Shown: one piece after another, positions 6,795 through 8,170 of the stretch
Layout: the number at the start of each line of letters is the position of its first letter
How positions within the stretch are numbered: position 1 is the stretch's first letter
Source: an uncultured Bacteroidota bacterium
GTDB taxonomy: Bacteria; Bacteroidota; Bacteroidia; Bacteroidales; VadinHA17
Direction: 5' to 3'
Assembly (NCBI GenBank): GCA_903865465.1
Contig: CAIPJU010000008.1
Coordinates: 1 to 8,170 of the forward strand
DNA: 8,170 nt
Notes under the pieces: model-generated
Database searches by the model: none
Seen by the model: only the letters and a program-made list of their open reading frames with translations
Told to the model about the DNA's origin: nothing
Position numbers and translations under genes: made by a program

Positions 6795-6816
6795 GTTACA
6801 CGGAGTTACACAAAGG
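6795..6816. repeat. Second, diverged copy of the CACAGAG-family intergenic repeat
   Basis: ACACGGAGTTACACAAAG (6798-6815) matches 15 of 18 positions of ACACAGAGTTCCACAGAG at 2019-2036. It also has an internal 10-bp half-unit period (GTTACAC repeated at 6795 and 6805). It lies in the divergent gap 4.8 kb from the first copy and is present as a single unit. Function is unknown. Confidence 0.6.
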
Positions 6817-7237
6817 TTAGCTATAGGAAAATATCGACAGAGCTTCATTGTCCCAGAACTTCCGGCTCGCTTTTTTGGCTGCCAGAACTCCGCCATCGAG
6901 ATAACCTTATCAAAGGGTGACTACTCCTGCCAGTTTACCGCAATTTTGCCATCTGCTTAACTTAATCATGATGTTATAAATCTTGTTCATTTAACTGGAT
7001 TAATCACCTTAAGAGCTTTTTCAAGACTTAATATATTATCAAAGCAAATGTGACTGAAAAGCAAAGCCATCCGAATCCCTGGCGAAGGATGGTGATCTGA
7101 AAAATTATGCCGATTCTTTTGTAAAAAGCTGATTATGAATTCTGAATTAGTCTAACTAGGGACAGGAATCAGGCTTCGGTCGACAGCAACTTAGGGCGGA
7201 ATACCGATAGTATTGTCCGGTGGTCATTGAAGTAACA

Positions 7238-7283
7238 CCTTCTTCTTCAACTCTTCCGCTCTTCAACATTTACACTCTTCAGC
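7238..7283. repeat. CTCTTC-rich low-complexity tract
   Basis: The plus strand here is strongly pyrimidine-rich and repeats the motif CTCTTC (7251, 7258, 7275), with related CTTCTTC at 7240. The spacing is irregular, at 7 and 17 bp between the exact motif copies. It ends about 70 bp before the start of the lipoprotein gene. It contains no open frame of note. I recall similar tracts in intergenic DNA of other Bacteroidota but cannot verify that here. Confidence 0.5.
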
Positions 7284-7353
7284 ATCCGGCTATTCACAAA
7301 AAAAGTTTACCTTAGTCTAACATTATGATAATTAGCCTTTAAAATTTAATTTC

Positions 7354-8170
7354 ATGAATTACCTTGCAAAATTCCCTATCAGGAAAAGGCGTTCTGCCCT
7401 GAACTATTCCATTTTATTCCTATTTGCAGCAATAATGTTTTTCTCTTCATGCAAAGAGGCTAAGCAGCCATACCCTGTTGTAGAATTTTCAGGTAATGCT
7501 GATGTCTGCAACTACTCAAGGTCTCTCGAAAGGTTATTGCATAAATCAGATAGTGTAAACCCGGTTGCCGTGCTCGCCGGAAAGGGGGATCTGATAATTT
7601 ATGACGATAAGTTTTTTTATTTTATGAACTCATCACAAAATAAAATTCAATTACAAATTAAAAATGATGAAGGATATGTTAACGGGAAAATCAACTTTCT
7701 TAATATCGATAGCAGAAGAGATCTGATTCCATGGTTTAAACAAATGAAGACCATGGACCTTTCTTCACTCGATTATATACGAGTTGATTCAATAATCCCT
7801 GAAAGCTATTATCCGTATCTGACGGAGCTTGCTCAGCTCAGGCCTGGAACAGGACTTTCTTATGAAGATGATTTAAAGGATATTTCAAGACTGATTAAGA
7901 TATTTAATCCAAGGATTATTGTCGGAGGTTCAATCTCCGGGAAAGATTACAATCTGCTTTCAGGTCTTACAAACCTTGAACTGCTTTTAGTCGCTCTCAA
8001 TGACACTATTTTTGACACTCCATTACCTGAAATGCCACGATTGAATCAGTTAATCCTCATAAATTCAAAGAACAAATTGTCATCAAGCTCCGCTTTATTA
8101 AGTTCTAACAAGCGTCTTGAAAGATTGGCAATAGCCGGAGACAACATATTGGATTTAACTATTCTTAAAC
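7354..8170 (+). CDS. Lipoprotein with LRR-like region, 3' end outside window (partial)
   Basis: An open frame begins at ATG 7354 and runs without a stop to the window edge, giving 272 complete codons. The N-terminus is a lipoprotein signal peptide: basic RKRR at 10-13, a hydrophobic stretch 18-30 and a lipobox FSSC with Cys33, followed by KEAKQ. This fixes the start well. Residues about 40-190 form a domain I do not recognise, with alternating beta-like and charged segments (for example AVLAGKGDLIIYDDKFFYF). From about residue 200 the pattern LTNLELLLVALND, then MPRLNQLILINS, then NKRLERLAIAGDN resembles irregular leucine-rich repeats, with about 24-26 residues per unit. Such repeats usually mediate protein binding, here on the periplasmic or outer face of an envelope membrane (inference). 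The gene is transcribed away from the jelly-roll operon across a 711-bp gap, so a functional link is not implied. Confidence 0.85.
   Translation, partial: MNYLAKFPIRKRRSALNYSILFLFAAIMFFSSCKEAKQPYPVVEFSGNADVCNYSRSLERLLHKSDSVNPVAVLAGKGDLIIYDDKFFYFMNSSQNKIQLQIKNDEGYVNGKINFLNIDSRRDLIPWFKQMKTMDLSSLDYIRVDSIIPESYYPYLTELAQLRPGTGLSYEDDLKDISRLIKIFNPRIIVGGSISGKDYNLLSGLTNLELLLVALNDTIFDTPLPEMPRLNQLILINSKNKLSSSSALLSSNKRLERLAIAGDNILDLTILK

Larger units (their letters stand above)
6643..7353. other. 711-bp divergent intergenic region without a convincing gene
   Basis: The part next to the minus-strand operon holds a possible -7 element and a five-unit direct-repeat array (listed separately), then a CACAGAG-family repeat. 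Farther on, CCAGAACTTCCGGC (6853-6866) and CCAGAACTCCGCC (6882-6894) are near direct repeats on either side of a T6 run. A hairpin CCATCC/GGATGG spans 7067-7092 with a 14-nt loop and no T-run. A small bulged hairpin lies at 7197-7219. TTAGTCTAAC occurs at 7147 and 7312. A CTCTTC-rich tract lies at 7238-7283. All frames are broken by stops. The longest suggestive stretch, about 29 codons on the minus strand near 6910-6823, has no start codon and is preceded by two stops. No tRNA cloverleaf or ncRNA is recognisable. A promoter for the plus-strand lipoprotein presumably lies near 7300, but I cannot pick one. Confidence 0.7.

Noticed and set aside
6823..6910. Short minus-strand open stretch of about 29 codons (reads like a protein C-terminus)
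   Set aside because: It has no start codon and is preceded directly by TGA TAA. The length is within chance, and no family could be recognised.
7067..7092. CCATCC/GGATGG hairpin as a terminator
   Set aside because: The loop is 14 nt, no T-run follows on either strand and there is no gene end nearby.
4478..8170. Polysaccharide utilisation locus
   Set aside because: No SusC/SusD pair, hydrolase, sulfatase or hybrid two-component regulator is seen in the window.

Overview
The window looks like chromosomal DNA of a Bacteroidota (Bacteroidetes) bacterium. This rests on gene content and style: a LytS/LytTR-type two-component pair of the class common in that phylum, a HAMP-less OmpR-class sensor kinase pair, secreted beta-galactosidase-type jelly-roll proteins, a lipoprotein with leucine-rich-repeat-like sequence, moderately AT-rich DNA and start codons without strong Shine-Dalgarno sequences. 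No rRNA, tRNA, CRISPR array, transposase or phage gene is visible.

Layout. (1) Positions 49-1991, plus strand: a membrane histidine kinase of the LytS/His_kinase family and, overlapping by one base, its LytTR response regulator. (2) Positions 1992-2082: a short convergent gap holding an exact tandem copy of a 20-bp repeat. (3) Positions 2083-4331, minus strand: a second, unrelated two-component pair, with the membrane histidine kinase first and the OmpR-family regulator 11 bp behind it. (4) Positions 4332-4477: a gap with a good intrinsic terminator for the next operon. (5) Positions 4478-6642, minus strand: two adjacent paralogous secreted proteins, each made of two jelly-roll domains like the sugar-binding domain of glycoside hydrolase family 2, with no catalytic domain. 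The upstream one is a predicted lipoprotein and the downstream one has an ordinary signal peptide. (6) Positions 6643-7353: a 711-bp divergent gap with no convincing gene. It carries a helically phased array of five direct repeats just upstream of the jelly-roll operon and several repeat or low-complexity tracts. (7) Positions 7354-8170, plus strand: the first 272 codons of a lipoprotein that runs off the window.

How the parts may work together. The strongest regulatory signal is the array at 6717-6763: on the minus strand, five TKACA pentamers at 11, 10, 10 and 11 bp steps, ending 20 bp before a possible Bacteroidota -7 element. This is the geometry expected for an OmpR/PhoB-family activator. 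The only regulator of that family in the window is encoded at 2083-2775, downstream of the jelly-roll genes on the same strand. A testable model is that this kinase/regulator pair drives the jelly-roll operon, and that partial readthrough of the terminator at 4382-4422 feeds back on the pair itself. This is inference. The sequence directly shows only the array, the terminator and the gene order.
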